DNA of 64,000 nucleotides, taken from Enterococcus sp. HY326. GTDB taxonomy: Bacteria; Bacillota; Bacilli; Lactobacillales; Enterococcaceae. The notes beneath the pieces were generated by a model. It worked only from the letters and a program-made list of their open reading frames with translations, had not been told where the DNA came from and did no database searches. Made by a program: the position numbers and the translations under genes. Numbering within the stretch: the stretch's first letter is position 1; each line of letters opens with the position of its first letter. The stretch spans positions 310,001 through 374,000 of the forward strand of contig NZ_JANLGQ010000004.1 of NCBI RefSeq assembly GCF_026157065.1, in the 5' to 3' direction. This document shows, piece after piece, positions 8,596 through 18,466 of this stretch.

Positions 8596-11500
8596 ATGAA
8601 AAAACGAATAGCGGCTTTTCTTTTAATTTTTGCTATCTTTTTACCTTATAGCCAAGGGATTGCTTCGGTAGTTTCCTATGAAAGGACTATTGCTGAAGAG
8701 CAGCTGACAATTCAAGTCGATTCGTCAGACAGTCAAACAGTTTTAGATGAGGATTACGCAACTGTGACCGCTTCTTTTATCGAGACAAAGACTGACTATC
8801 AATGGACAGTTGAGTTTGAAAAAAAGGCATCTAAAACTGCAGGTCGACTGCGGATAGCGATTGATAACAACGCCTTAGCAGACAGCGGATTTGGGTCAGT
8901 ATCAAATATCCGTGGTGAAGGATTGATGACAAGTCAAGAAGATCATGAGCAGTTGGCAACGATGAAAGCCGCAAATGATGAAAGTGATTTAGATTGGTAT
9001 TACAGTGAGGGATTTTCAACACTTACCAAAAAAGGCAAATTATATTTCACTTTAAGTAAAACGGTGACGGAAGGTGAATTACCTTTAGTAGTGGCAGTTG
9101 ATCAAGAAGAAAGCCAGGTTGTAAAAGAATCTAAAACGGCAAGCACAGTTAAAGCTGAAACAACTACTGAAACAAAAGAAGATGAAACCCAGGTTGAAGG
9201 TCAAACGAAGTCTAGCATAGAAAGCAGTAGCGACCAAAATATTCAGCAAGATTTACAACAAAATTTAATTTTACCAACTAACTTGGCGCCATTTTCTGAG
9301 AGCGATCCTTTTCCATATCAATATGCTGAAGACGAGGGCAACAAGCAGCGACGCTATCCTTTGATTTCAACGAATAATTATGACACAGCAAATGATTTTA
9401 GCAAAGATGGGACTTATACAGGTATTCAAGGGGAGTTGTATAACATTCTAGGAGATATTGTCAGTGATGAGGACAGTATCACTGACAATACAATAGTCGC
9501 TGGCGGAGCAAATTGGCGAAACTATGATTATACAGCTAGTCAAGAAGCTGAAACAGCCAATGGTTTTGCCAAAAATATTCAACTGTGGGGTAGTGAGCAG
9601 ACTTTTTCCAATAGCTATCTAGACTATGGCGGAGCTTACATGAAAAAGTGGGTTGAACCGATTACTGACCATGTCGCAGGTAATCAAGATGATACAACTA
9701 TTTACAATGTTTATATCGATATTATCGGCGGTACCATCAAAGAACAGCTGCCAATTGATGTTGTTTTTGTTTTGGACCGTTCCTCCAGTATGGCGACAAC
9801 CATTAACGGTGTGAGAAAAGATAACGCTATGAAAACGGCTCTCACTTCGACGATTACGAAACTTTTTAATACAGCTGGTTTAGATATTCGCGTGGGCTTA
9901 GTGGATTTTGGTAGTGAAGGAGTCGACAGGGTCAAATCATCAGAGCTGGCTTTAACCAATAACAGAGAAACTGTTTTGAAGTCTCCTGTTTTGACGAATC
10001 AAGCCTATAATAATTCAGGGACACCACTATCATTAGGAATCAATAAAGGCTATGAAGTTTTGTATCGGGACAATGGCTCAGCTGGTCGAAATCCAGAAAA
10101 AGTTTTGATAGTCGTTGGCGATGGTACACCAACTTTTTCTTACAGCGGGTTTCGAACAAATACCAGTAGTTCAGCTAGTTTTGATAAATGGACTGTAGCT
10201 GCGCAAGCGGCAAACTATTGGACCAATGATACTGGTAACAGTTTTATCAGAAATTATGAAACCCAAGCTAATAATAACTTAACCTCAAGTTTTGCAGCAA
10301 ATGAACTTTATCCAACAGAGTTTGCTACCTCAGAAAGACCTAGTAATACCAATCGCCGGTATTATCGCTATGGAGAAGAAACAAACACTACGGTCTCCGG
10401 CTACTGGTACGGAAGCGGTAATGCCACTACTAATTCCTATAACAAAGCAAATGCCGTTCAGACCATTGCTTATCACCATTGGAAACGAGACAAAATGGCG
10501 GAGGAATATGGGATTACCCCTAGAGTCTACAGTATCGGAATTGGCTTAAATGGCAATCAATCTGGAGACAGTGGGATACAGGATGCGCTAGGATGCAATG
10601 TTTTGAAAAATATTGCTGATCTAAAACCCGAATCTGAAGTGACTAATGCCAGTGAGAACTCTTATTATTATGGAGCTGATTCGCAAGAGGAGTTAGTTGA
10701 TGCACTAACACAAATTGTCTCAAAGTTTGAGACAACCATCACTAATGCTACTTTATATGATGCCACAGGTTTAAATGTTTCCTTGTACAACCCCGGTAAT
10801 GCTTCTGAGATTACTTATTGGCATTTAGATGAAAATGATAACAACGGCGAAACGACAAAATACAAAGAACCAGTCGAATGGGTTGAAAGTCAGCACGGCA
10901 TCCAACCAGATGTGGTTGCCCATCCCACCGCATATGAACCTGAAGGCTCAATTGAAAAAAATCATGCCTATCGATTTGATGGAATTTCATTAGGAGAAGG
11001 TGACATGGTGCGTATCAGGTATCAAGCGAAGCTTGATGACAGTGCCCAAAATGGTAATTTTTATACCGTTAATGATGAGGCCTATCTCGTGAATGAAAAA
11101 GATTATCAAAATGAAGAAACACAAAAGACTAATCGTATGTATATTCCGGCGCCGTCAATTCGCTTTATCGGGAAAGAACGGAACTTACATCTTAAGAAAA
11201 CGGATGAACACGGCAATGGTATATCTGGTATTACTTTAGGCCTTTACGAAAAAAATGAGAAGGGTGAATACGAACTAATTGAATATATGCTGACAGACAC
11301 TGAAGGTTTGGCCAGCTCAAAGAAACAATTTAGCTCAGAGGACAATCAAATTTATCCCACTTATTATGTGAAGGAAATTTCTGGTCCGGCTTATTATCAA
11401 TTAATGGATGATTACCTAGCCTTTACCATTCGCAAAGAAATAGCTAGTGAAGGGGAAGTCTTAAATCATTTTGAGCTAGTTGAGCCAACTTCTGGAGAGT

Positions 11501-13092
11501 ATGGCGAAGACGAAAATTCAGAAAATGTCTGGAAAGGTTACTACCAAGGTGACAATCATACTTTTACGATTGTTCAAACTTTGACAGATCCCACAGAAGG
11601 CGGCTATCAAGAGTTTGATCATTTGTATGTCAATTTGGATTTAGTTAATCAAATGAAACCGATTCAAATTGAAATTAATAAAGTGATTGAGGGAACTAAT
11701 ACTGGATTGCCAAATGCTGAGTTTGAGTTACTACAGGAAAATAAGGAAACTGGGGAATACAAGGTAATTGGAAAAGGAATCTCAGATGATCTTGGTAAAG
11801 TGACTTTTTCCAATGAGAATCAACCAGTTTATCTTAAAGAAGCTTTGAATGAAAAATTTACAAATTTCAGAATTGTGGAAACTAAAGCACCAGACGGCTA
11901 TGCCAAACCGGGGCCGGATGATTATTGGAATGTTCGCTTGAATTATCAGGATAAACAAATTGAATATCAACAAAATGGTGCGGGTGAGAACGAGTGGGAA
12001 AGATCTAAATACGCAGATTTGCTTAATGAAGACGAATCACTGATTCAACTTAATTTTGATATTTCCAATCAAATGACTAATCGTGATTTTAAAATTCGTA
12101 AAGTTGATCAAAATGGCATAGCGATTACAGGAGTCGGCTTTGAGTTGGTGCGTAAAGAAGATGTTAATCAAGAATATTTCAAAGCCTATAGCGGAATCAA
12201 CGGGTTTGATGATAGCAGTGGCTTAATACTCAATGAAACAGGAACAGGAGTTTTCTATGCTAAAAATCGTGAGACTGCCGAAAAGTATCGAGATTTAAAT
12301 TTTGAAAGAAGACTTCAATTAATGCCTGGAACTTATACAGTTACAGAAGTTGATGGTCTCTTGGGCTATACGGTAGCCCAAACCGAATTTGAATTTACCT
12401 TAAATACAGACGGGACGTTTACTTTTAACGGAGACGCGACGCTTGGAGAGGGTTATCAGTATGAATTATCAACAGTAGAAGAGGAAAAAATCTTAACCCT
12501 CTCAGTCAAAAATGAGCTTCAGCTAGCCCTTGAATTTCAAAAAATTGACAGTCATACCCAACGACCTCTGGAGGGAGCAACCTTTGAATATGTCAGACTG
12601 ACAGACAGCAATGAAGATTTAGGTAATCCGTCTCGCTTAACTAATCCGCCAGAAAATTCAGCCTTGCACCAATTGGAGCCGCTGGAACTTGGTAAATACA
12701 AAATTTACGAAGTGGCGACACCAGAAGGCTACCGAAGTGTTCCTGGTCATATCGTTTTAGAAGTGAGCCAACAGGAAAGTAATAAAATAGTTGACGGTGA
12801 ACTTGTTGAAAAAGGTCAAATTAGTGGCAAGCTAACCTATTTTGATGACGCTGGCCTTGAAATCGAAAATAGTCAGCAGCTAGTCAATTTGACGGAGGTC
12901 ACTGATGAGGTAGGTAATATAACTAAGTTAGTAGTTAGCTTTGATGTGGAGAATGATCCGACGTTCCCATTACCGGCTACCGGCGGAAACGGCAGGACAA
13001 TATTTACCTTGATAGCTGCTAGTTTGTTTGGAGTAATGCTGCTGATAGGACTGTATTATGTGTATCGGAATCAAAGGAGGAGACGCTCATGA
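8596..13092 (+). CDS. ebpA: Pilus tip adhesin, EbpA-like, with vWA domain and LPxTG anchor
   Basis: Secreted, sortase-linked adhesin expected at the pilus tip. A signal peptide covers about residues 1-24. A vWA domain starts near 385 with the MIDAS motif DRSSS at 394-398, the later Thr in SGTPLSLG and the Asp in VVGDGTPT. Four Cna-B/SpaA-like repeats start near residues 864, 1024, 1164 and 1310, with E-box-like motifs such as YTVTEVDGLLGY and YKIYEVATPEGY. The sorting signal is LPATG near residue 1459, followed by a hydrophobic segment and an RRRRS tail. At 1498 residues it is much larger than the roughly 1100-residue EbpA of E. faecalis. The ribosome site is GGGGTGAGG. It overlaps the next pilin gene by 4 bases (ATGA). 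No EbpR-type regulator gene is adjacent. Confidence 0.88.
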   Translation: MKKRIAAFLLIFAIFLPYSQGIASVVSYERTIAEEQLTIQVDSSDSQTVLDEDYATVTASFIETKTDYQWTVEFEKKASKTAGRLRIAIDNNALADSGFGSVSNIRGEGLMTSQEDHEQLATMKAANDESDLDWYYSEGFSTLTKKGKLYFTLSKTVTEGELPLVVAVDQEESQVVKESKTASTVKAETTTETKEDETQVEGQTKSSIESSSDQNIQQDLQQNLILPTNLAPFSESDPFPYQYAEDEGNKQRRYPLISTNNYDTANDFSKDGTYTGIQGELYNILGDIVSDEDSITDNTIVAGGANWRNYDYTASQEAETANGFAKNIQLWGSEQTFSNSYLDYGGAYMKKWVEPITDHVAGNQDDTTIYNVYIDIIGGTIKEQLPIDVVFVLDRSSSMATTINGVRKDNAMKTALTSTITKLFNTAGLDIRVGLVDFGSEGVDRVKSSELALTNNRETVLKSPVLTNQAYNNSGTPLSLGINKGYEVLYRDNGSAGRNPEKVLIVVGDGTPTFSYSGFRTNTSSSASFDKWTVAAQAANYWTNDTGNSFIRNYETQANNNLTSSFAANELYPTEFATSERPSNTNRRYYRYGEETNTTVSGYWYGSGNATTNSYNKANAVQTIAYHHWKRDKMAEEYGITPRVYSIGIGLNGNQSGDSGIQDALGCNVLKNIADLKPESEVTNASENSYYYGADSQEELVDALTQIVSKFETTITNATLYDATGLNVSLYNPGNASEITYWHLDENDNNGETTKYKEPVEWVESQHGIQPDVVAHPTAYEPEGSIEKNHAYRFDGISLGEGDMVRIRYQAKLDDSAQNGNFYTVNDEAYLVNEKDYQNEETQKTNRMYIPAPSIRFIGKERNLHLKKTDEHGNGISGITLGLYEKNEKGEYELIEYMLTDTEGLASSKKQFSSEDNQIYPTYYVKEISGPAYYQLMDDYLAFTIRKEIASEGEVLNHFELVEPTSGEYGEDENSENVWKGYYQGDNHTFTIVQTLTDPTEGGYQEFDHLYVNLDLVNQMKPIQIEINKVIEGTNTGLPNAEFELLQENKETGEYKVIGKGISDDLGKVTFSNENQPVYLKEALNEKFTNFRIVETKAPDGYAKPGPDDYWNVRLNYQDKQIEYQQNGAGENEWERSKYADLLNEDESLIQLNFDISNQMTNRDFKIRKVDQNGIAITGVGFELVRKEDVNQEYFKAYSGINGFDDSSGLILNETGTGVFYAKNRETAEKYRDLNFERRLQLMPGTYTVTEVDGLLGYTVAQTEFEFTLNTDGTFTFNGDATLGEGYQYELSTVEEEKILTLSVKNELQLALEFQKIDSHTQRPLEGATFEYVRLTDSNEDLGNPSRLTNPPENSALHQLEPLELGKYKIYEVATPEGYRSVPGHIVLEVSQQESNKIVDGELVEKGQISGKLTYFDDAGLEIENSQQLVNLTEVTDEVGNITKLVVSFDVENDPTFPLPATGGNGRTIFTLIAASLFGVMLLIGLYYVYRNQRRRRS

Positions 13093-14336
13093 AAAAAATT
13101 CTTCGTTTTCTTTCCGTTTTGCTACTGAGTTTGACTATCCTTGGTGCTAAAGAAGCCATAGCTCAAGCAACCACAAATTATGATCAAGTGGAACTGATTT
13201 TGCATAAGTATATTGCCAGAGATATTGTTTCTGATGAGATTTCCGATTATCAAAACGATGGTCTGCCCATTGGTGAAGAGGATTGGGAAAGTGTTGATGT
13301 GGTGACTAAAGCCACACCTTTAAATGGGGCTAATTTTTTAATCTACAATTTAACCGATTATTACTATCAAGATGCTGATTCAGGAGCTGATTTTGTCGAA
13401 AAAATCAGTGGTTTAAATCAAAATCAAGTTCAAGCACTGATTGAAACCGAAAATCTGCAGCAAGTAATCGGTAGTCCAGTGACGACTGTTACTGATGATG
13501 AATATGGTCGGGGGACAGGCAGAATCTTTTTATCAAAAAAAAGCGGCGACTTAGATTGTGTGTATCTAGTTGTTGAAACAAAAGTTGATGCCAGTGTTGG
13601 CTTTAATGTCGACATTGATGCTAGAGCAATTCCGATTGCAGTTATATTGCCAATTATGGATCCCCGTGATCCACTAACAGAGCTTCAAGAAATTCACATT
13701 TATCCTAAAAATGTTGGCTATATTCGTGATCCTTATTTTTTTAAATTGGGACGGACTGCCGGCAGTGATGTCTTGACTCCGTTAGAGGGAGTCACTTTTG
13801 CACTTTATCAACTGGTAGATGGAAATAAGCTTTATCTCCAGCAAAGTCAAGTTAGTGATCTTCATAATCAATGGCTTGCTTCAAGTGATCCATTAACAGA
13901 TTCTGAAGTGACAAAATTTATCTCAGATGAAGATGGAGTAGTAAGTACTAATGAACGCTATCTGCCTTCGGGGACTTATTATTTTGAAGAACTGACGACG
14001 GCTGCTGGTTACGAAATAACAGCTGCCGATAAAGAAATTGAAGTCGTCATTCCTGAGAGTTGGCAGGATGAAGAAGGAAATCCCTTATATGTTACTGTTA
14101 ACGGTTATTCAATGGATGAATTGGCTTCGGGAAAAGTTCCCGATAGTGCCTATCAAAAGCTAGAACCGCGAGTTTATAACGAAAAAACGGTGATTCCACC
14201 AACAGAAGATGGTGGGAAACTACCAGATACTGGAGCAGTTAAATCACTAATGAGTATCTTTGGGATAATGTTGCTTGGTGTTGCTTGTTTTTTGAAGAAA
14301 AGACCAACTGGTATTAGAGATTCAAAAATAAAATAG
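13089..14336 (+). CDS. ebpB: Minor (base) pilin, EbpB-like
   Basis: Secreted pilin of 415 residues with a signal peptide (about 1-26). The pilin-type motif EIHIYPKN has the candidate linking Lys207. A Cna-B-like domain from about 225 carries the E-box-like YYFEELTTAAGY. The LPDTG sorting motif at 378 is followed by a hydrophobic helix and a basic tail. In Ebp pili the protein in this position is the base pilin that SrtA attaches to the wall; that role is inferred from gene order. The start overlaps the end of the tip adhesin gene, implying coupled translation. Confidence 0.85.
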   Translation: MKKILRFLSVLLLSLTILGAKEAIAQATTNYDQVELILHKYIARDIVSDEISDYQNDGLPIGEEDWESVDVVTKATPLNGANFLIYNLTDYYYQDADSGADFVEKISGLNQNQVQALIETENLQQVIGSPVTTVTDDEYGRGTGRIFLSKKSGDLDCVYLVVETKVDASVGFNVDIDARAIPIAVILPIMDPRDPLTELQEIHIYPKNVGYIRDPYFFKLGRTAGSDVLTPLEGVTFALYQLVDGNKLYLQQSQVSDLHNQWLASSDPLTDSEVTKFISDEDGVVSTNERYLPSGTYYFEELTTAAGYEITAADKEIEVVIPESWQDEEGNPLYVTVNGYSMDELASGKVPDSAYQKLEPRVYNEKTVIPPTEDGGKLPDTGAVKSLMSIFGIMLLGVACFLKKRPTGIRDSKIK

Positions 14337-14363
14337 ATTATTTATCCATGAGGGGGAAAAGAG

Positions 14364-16115
14364 ATGAAAAGAAAAAAATTATTGGGATCAATTGCTGCGT
14401 TTTTAGTGGCAGCACCGCTATTGGCGGGAATTATTGGGGCAGGGGCAACGACAGCCGAAGCGGCTGCAGTGACGGAAAAGCCAAGTGAGATTTCTTTTAC
14501 ACTGCATAAAAAAGTTTGGGATACTGAAACAGGAATTCCGTCCTCAACGCCAAACACCGGCTTAGAAATGGATTTTAGTGGTGCCGGCTTAAACGGAGTT
14601 GATTTTACTTTATACGATGTTACCAATATTTACTATAATGCTTTGCAGGACGATCCACAAACAGAAGCAGCGGGTGATGGCTTAAGTTCAGCAGATGCAC
14701 TTCAAGCTATTCAAGATAATTGGAATGCTTCATGGGTAGTCAACGGGGCCACTGCACTAGAAACTAAAACGACAGCTAATGTCAATGGCGAAGATGGTCT
14801 GGTTGAGTTTACCAATGTTAGAACAACTGATGGCCTTAATCGGGATAAAGTATTGATGTTTGTCGAAACCTATTCTCCGGCAGATATTTCAATTATTGCT
14901 ACGCCAATGGTCATTTTGTTACCAGTGATGATGCCAAGTATTACTGAAGGCAGCGCTTGGGATGGTTCGTTTTTAGATACCTTCAATAATGAAGTTCATC
15001 TTTATGCGAAAAACCAACAGCAAACACCAACCAAGAAAATTGCCGTTGACCCTAGTGAAATCACTGAGATTCAAGTGAAAGAGGGAGAGGGGACAACAAC
15101 AGTTAAAGTCGTTGATTTAGAAAAAGGTGTGGTACTTCCTTATGAAATTACTTCGCCAATTCCTTATTTCATTCGAGATGTAAATACCGACCAGTCACCA
15201 GTCATCACTAATTTTACAATTGTCGATGTACCAACAGAAAACTTGAAGTACGTGACAGATTCATTAGAAGTCGTTGATACGACTAGTAATACCAAATTAG
15301 TGTTGAACACTGATTACATTATTACAGAAGAAAATGGTGGGTTCCTCTTAGAAATCTTGACTAAAAATGCTGAGACTGGATTTGCGAATACTGACACGCT
15401 AGCAAAATTAACTCCTGGTAGTACCTTAACCTTGAGTTATAACATGGTTTTAACGGCAACAGTTCAAGCGGATATGCTCCATGATAACCAAGCAACCATC
15501 ACCATTGGTCGTGAAGGCGAAACTGGCTATCAAAAAGATATTATTCCAGAAGAAAAAGTTTTAACCGGTGGTCGTAAGTTCCAAAAAATTGACGGTTCTA
15601 GTCAAGACAATTTAGCAGGAGCAGAATTTATTTTATGGAATACTGATAGAAGCAAATATGCTGTGTTTTATAATGGGGCTGACGCAATGGAAAACTATTC
15701 TTCTGCTGCGACGAACATCAGTTGGAATGACCGAGGGACTGATGAAGATCCAGCTCCGAATGCTACTCATTTTATGGCAACAGCTTTTGATACAGGAAGT
15801 GGTAAGGACTGGTCCTTTGATGTAGTCGGCCTAGAATATGGCAACTATCAAATGCAAGAAGTTGTTGCCCCTGAAGGCTATGCTTTACCAAATGGCGAGA
15901 GTGCATATACGAACTTCAACGTTGCCTGGGGAACCTATGATAAAGAAGCTGTCAGCGTTGAAAAGGCTGAGAACGTGACTATTTCTAATACCAGAAAAGG
16001 GACTTTGCCATCTACTGGTGGCGCAGGAATTGTGGCCTTTCTAGTCATTGGAACAGGTATGATGATTGGCTCTTACCTTTGGTTTAAAAATTCTAAAAGA
16101 ACCGTCAAAGCTTAA
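14364..16115 (+). CDS. ebpC: Major (shaft) pilin, EbpC-like
   Basis: Shaft subunit of 583 residues. Features in order: a signal peptide (about 1-33, ending in a run of Ala), an N-terminal pilin domain with the motif EVHLYAKN and the likely isopeptide-forming Lys216, a central domain (about 225-395), a Cna-B domain from about 410 (RKFQKIDGSSQDNLAGAEF) with the E-box MQEVVAPEGY, and the sorting signal LPSTGG at 548. Class C sortases join the Lys of one subunit to the Thr of the next. The ribosome site is GAGGGGG, 27 bases after ebpB. A terminator separates it from the sortase gene. Confidence 0.88.
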   Translation: MKRKKLLGSIAAFLVAAPLLAGIIGAGATTAEAAAVTEKPSEISFTLHKKVWDTETGIPSSTPNTGLEMDFSGAGLNGVDFTLYDVTNIYYNALQDDPQTEAAGDGLSSADALQAIQDNWNASWVVNGATALETKTTANVNGEDGLVEFTNVRTTDGLNRDKVLMFVETYSPADISIIATPMVILLPVMMPSITEGSAWDGSFLDTFNNEVHLYAKNQQQTPTKKIAVDPSEITEIQVKEGEGTTTVKVVDLEKGVVLPYEITSPIPYFIRDVNTDQSPVITNFTIVDVPTENLKYVTDSLEVVDTTSNTKLVLNTDYIITEENGGFLLEILTKNAETGFANTDTLAKLTPGSTLTLSYNMVLTATVQADMLHDNQATITIGREGETGYQKDIIPEEKVLTGGRKFQKIDGSSQDNLAGAEFILWNTDRSKYAVFYNGADAMENYSSAATNISWNDRGTDEDPAPNATHFMATAFDTGSGKDWSFDVVGLEYGNYQMQEVVAPEGYALPNGESAYTNFNVAWGTYDKEAVSVEKAENVTISNTRKGTLPSTGGAGIVAFLVIGTGMMIGSYLWFKNSKRTVKA

Positions 16116-16154
16116 AAATAAACTTTAAGATAAATAAAAATTGAATGAAAACCG

Positions 16155-16201
16155 ATAACCGGTCCAAAGGCGCAGAGCAAAGCTTGGACCGGTTATTTTT
16201 A
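16155..16201 (+). terminator. Terminator between shaft pilin and sortase gene
   Basis: ATAACCGGTCCAA (16155-16167) pairs perfectly with TTGGACCGGTTAT (16184-16196), followed by T residues. It would lower read-through from the abundant pilin mRNA into the sortase gene. Confidence 0.88.
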
Positions 16202-16328
16202 AATGACAAACGAGCAAACGGAAGTCGTACATAGAATAAGTGAGACAATTTAATTTTCAGAAAAAAATTAAGTTTTGCCTAAAAATATGAAATGACAGTT
16301 AAAAGTTTAAAACACGGGAGGGTAGCTG

Positions 16329-18344
16329 ATGAAAAAAGACGCTTCGATTAATTTCATTCTAAAATTATTGATGGCAGTGCTATTTTTATCAGGAGCTGCA
16401 ATATTTGCTTACCCCTTTGTAGTGGATTCCTTGAACAATTTTATTGATCAGCAGCGGATTACTCAATATCAAAAAGAAGCTGAAACAAATCGGGAAGAAC
16501 AGGCTGCCAAATTAGCTGAGCTGCAGAAAAAAAATACTGAGAATGCCAAGACCGCCGTGCCGGGACTCGGTTTGGTGGAAGACCCCTTTGAGGCGATCGT
16601 CAGCAAGATAGAAAACCCTGATAAAAGTTATTTAGAAGAACATTCTTTAGGCGCAATTTATATCCCGGCAATAAAGGTCAGTCTGCCGATTTTTGATGAG
16701 ACTAATGAAACATTATTACAACAAGGTGCTACTCTGCTGCAGGGAACTTCATATCCCATCGGTGGGGTGGGCAACCATTCGGTGATTACCGGACACACTG
16801 GTTTAGCGGAAAAAAAATTATTTACGGATTTAGAGAAGCTGAAACAAGGTGATTTTTTTTACATCGATGTTTTAGGAGAACGCCTTGCTTATGAGGTAAT
16901 GAATATCAAAAAAGTTGAGCCTACAGAGTTTACGGATTTAGAGATTGTTGAAAATAAAGATTTGGTAACCTTGTTAACCTGCACACCTTATGGAATAAAT
17001 AGCCATCGCTTATTAGTCACTGGTTCTCGTATCCCTTATCAAGTGGAGATGAATCAAGCGATTCAACAGACGCAAAATTATCATCGTTATCGCTTGGTTT
17101 TAATTTTTCTGTCAATTTTGGCATTTCTTAGTCTGTTTGGCTGTTGGCTCTGGCGCAAAATTATTTTTTACCGGTCCGCGAGCCGCTGTTATAATCTGCG
17201 TTTTTTTGTTAAAAATAAGCGCAAAGCCATTTTTTTACTGACTGATCGTAAAGGACGTGTTCTACCAATTCCAGCGGCTCAGCAACGGATCAATTCCCAA
17301 GGTGAAGTGTTGTTTACTGAAATCCCCGGCGGTAAGTATTGGGTAGCACTGCAAGGAAAAAAGGAAACGCGACTAATCTTAAAAGCGAAAATAAGAAAGT
17401 TAGCCGATCAGGAATTTACTTTAAAGGGCAAACCTAAAAAGTATCTTGAAATAAAAAAAGGCTTACCACTTAAATATCTTTTACAGCAGGCTGCCTTCAA
17501 ACAGGAAAAGGCCAGCTCTGTTAGATTCAATTTGCTGAAACAATTAGGAATTGGGCTGATATTTTTCACAGGCTTATTGGTGGCTTGCTATCCTTTTTAT
17601 TCAGATGCTGTCAATAATCTGATTGATCAGCAACGTTTGGCCCGCTATCACAGTCAGCTTTCAAATGAACAAGAACAGCTGAATAAATTAGCAAAAGTGA
17701 ATCAACGTTTAGCTGAAGAGGGCAATAATCCAGATAGTGACCCGTTTACAGCTGCTGAAAGTGGTAGTCAAACTGTTTATCAAAAACATTTATTAGGCAC
17801 CATTTCGATTCCTAAAATCTCTGTGGAAATTCCGTTATTTGACACAACTAGTGATTCTTTATTAGACATTGGTGCAACGGTTTTGGGAGGTACCTCTCAG
17901 CCGGTTGGTGGAATCAATACTCATGCAGTCATCTCGGCTCATCGAGGATTGCCACAAAAAAAATTGTTTACCGATTTGCCGGAGTTGGTTGAAGGGGATG
18001 TCTTTGTCTTAAAGGTTTTAGGTGAAAAATTGGCTTATCAAGTTAATCAGATTGAAACGGTTTTGCCTGATGAAACTGAAAGCCTCCTGATTGTCCCGGG
18101 AGAAGATATAGTTACGCTAGTTACTTGTACGCCGTATATGATAAATTCCCACCGCCTTTTGGTCCGTGGGCATCGTGTACCTTATACTGAAGAAGTGGCT
18201 ACCACTGTTGATAGTGCTACACAATTTAGACAAGCCAAAAATTATTTGTTAGTCGGCTTCTTAATTGTAGTGACAGTTGTATACTTGTATTTTATTTGGC
18301 GAACATGGCATAATTATCTGCTGCGAATTAAAAATTTGAAGTAG
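16329..18344 (+). CDS. Tandem class C sortase: two complete sortase domains in one polypeptide
   Basis: Predicted membrane transpeptidase of 671 residues that would polymerise the upstream pilins. It is an internal duplication. Half 1 has TM about 10-30, lid motif DPF (85-87), catalytic His156 (TGHTGL), Cys218 (LLTCTPYGIN), Arg227, and TM about 256-280. Half 2 has TM about 405-425, lid DPF (471-473), His538 (SAHRGL), Cys600 (LVTCTPYMIN), Arg609, and TM about 640-660. Both halves keep all three catalytic residues. Both share NNxIDQQR near the start and KKLFTDL after the His. Residues about 285-395 between the halves are beta-rich and resemble a prealbumin/Cna-B-like fold (GEVLFTEIPGGKYWVAL); the TM layout places them in the cytoplasm. 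Usual pilus sortases have about 280-400 residues with one catalytic site. The ribosome site is GGGAGG. Confidence 0.88.
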   Translation: MKKDASINFILKLLMAVLFLSGAAIFAYPFVVDSLNNFIDQQRITQYQKEAETNREEQAAKLAELQKKNTENAKTAVPGLGLVEDPFEAIVSKIENPDKSYLEEHSLGAIYIPAIKVSLPIFDETNETLLQQGATLLQGTSYPIGGVGNHSVITGHTGLAEKKLFTDLEKLKQGDFFYIDVLGERLAYEVMNIKKVEPTEFTDLEIVENKDLVTLLTCTPYGINSHRLLVTGSRIPYQVEMNQAIQQTQNYHRYRLVLIFLSILAFLSLFGCWLWRKIIFYRSASRCYNLRFFVKNKRKAIFLLTDRKGRVLPIPAAQQRINSQGEVLFTEIPGGKYWVALQGKKETRLILKAKIRKLADQEFTLKGKPKKYLEIKKGLPLKYLLQQAAFKQEKASSVRFNLLKQLGIGLIFFTGLLVACYPFYSDAVNNLIDQQRLARYHSQLSNEQEQLNKLAKVNQRLAEEGNNPDSDPFTAAESGSQTVYQKHLLGTISIPKISVEIPLFDTTSDSLLDIGATVLGGTSQPVGGINTHAVISAHRGLPQKKLFTDLPELVEGDVFVLKVLGEKLAYQVNQIETVLPDETESLLIVPGEDIVTLVTCTPYMINSHRLLVRGHRVPYTEEVATTVDSATQFRQAKNYLLVGFLIVVTVVYLYFIWRTWHNYLLRIKNLK

Positions 18345-18375
18345 TCAGCCGACAAAAAAATTTCAAAGATACCAA

Positions 18376-18450
18376 AAAACCCAAGTACTTTATAATAGAA
18401 GAAATTCGTAGCAAGGATTATCTTCTATATAAAGCACTTGGGTTTTATTT
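18376..18450. terminator. Bidirectional terminator between sortase gene and glpO
   Basis: AAAACCCAAGTACTTTATA (18376-18394) pairs with TATAAAGCACTTGGGTTTT (18428-18446) with one mismatch. A and T runs flank it on both sides, serving the convergent sortase (+) and glpO (-) genes. Confidence 0.88.
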
Positions 18451-18466
18451 TTAGTTCATTTAATTT

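Noticed and set aside
10292-10549. Alternative plus-strand frame inside the tip adhesin gene
   Set aside because: The main frame is continuous and carries the vWA domain; the shifted frame has no start signal.
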